This document shows positions 5,264 through 5,327 of a stretch of 5,327 nt of DNA, piece by piece. The stretch spans positions 1,154 to 6,480 of the forward strand of contig MFSY01000132.1 of NCBI GenBank assembly GCA_001785175.1. The letters run 5' to 3'. Under the pieces are notes generated by a model. That model was not told the DNA's origin, did no database searches, and saw nothing but the letters and a program-made list of their open reading frames with translations. The position numbers and the translations under genes are program-made. The stretch's first letter is position 1. Each line of letters opens with the position of its first letter. Source of the DNA: Candidatus Muproteobacteria bacterium RIFCSPHIGHO2_01_FULL_65_16. Its GTDB lineage: Bacteria; Pseudomonadota; Gammaproteobacteria; Acidiferrobacterales; Sulfurifustaceae.

Positions 5264-5326
5264 TCAGCCGCCGTCGGCGGGCGGCAGGCGCAACCTGCGG
5301 CCGGCGGACAGATCGCTGTCGCCGAG
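5264..5326 (-). CDS. C-terminal end of an upstream gene, possibly a LysM-domain protein
   Basis: An open frame enters from the right edge and ends at TGA (5266-5264), giving LGDSDLSAGRRLRLPPADGG. The pattern L-x-DSDLxAGxxLRLP resembles the end of a LysM peptidoglycan-binding repeat, which typically closes with ...L..GQ.L.IP. Only 20 residues are visible, so the call is tentative. It is on the same strand as livK, with 93 bases between its stop and the livK start, and no clear terminator hairpin between them. Confidence 0.4.
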   Translation of the reverse strand, partial: LGDSDLSAGRRLRLPPADGG

Positions 5327-5327
5327 A

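Overview
The window looks like the chromosome of a GC-rich Gram-negative proteobacterium, probably beta- or gamma-; that placement is an inference from protein style and repeat types, not from a marker gene. Every gene I accept lies on the minus strand, so the biological order runs from the right edge to the left.

Right to left: the last 20 codons of a probable LysM-type protein (5264-5327), a short gap with a possible promoter, then livK, the periplasmic branched-chain amino acid binding lipoprotein (3980-5170). Further left come the two permeases livH (1794-2723) and livM (544-1665), and the first 186 codons of the ATPase livG (cut by the left edge). Together these form a LIV-type (HAAT family) ABC importer. 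LivK captures the substrate, LivH and LivM form the membrane channel, and LivG (with LivF, expected just beyond the left edge) powers transport.

The unusual part is 2724-3979. About 1.25 kb of clearly less GC-rich DNA separates livK from livH. One hand-counted 60-base line here is 50% G+C, against 78% for a line inside livM. The block carries a complete mntA-hepT pair (MNT nucleotidyltransferase antitoxin and HEPN ribonuclease toxin, type VII toxin-antitoxin) with a 4-base ATGA overlap. It also carries a second, solo MNT nucleotidyltransferase gene with no visible HEPN partner. All three genes point the same way as the liv genes.

The block is associated with small repeats. Two copies of a roughly 70-bp leader repeat precede the two nucleotidyltransferase genes, and a shorter related piece lies after hepT, so each unit is flanked by the same sequence in the same orientation. 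A half copy of a GCAAAG/CTCTGCG-type repeat sits at the livK stop codon. A complete 103-bp palindrome of that type separates livH from livM. These insertions appear to have reshaped the translation starts: livH has a TTG start whose ribosome site lies in a hairpin, and livM has no visible Shine-Dalgarno sequence.
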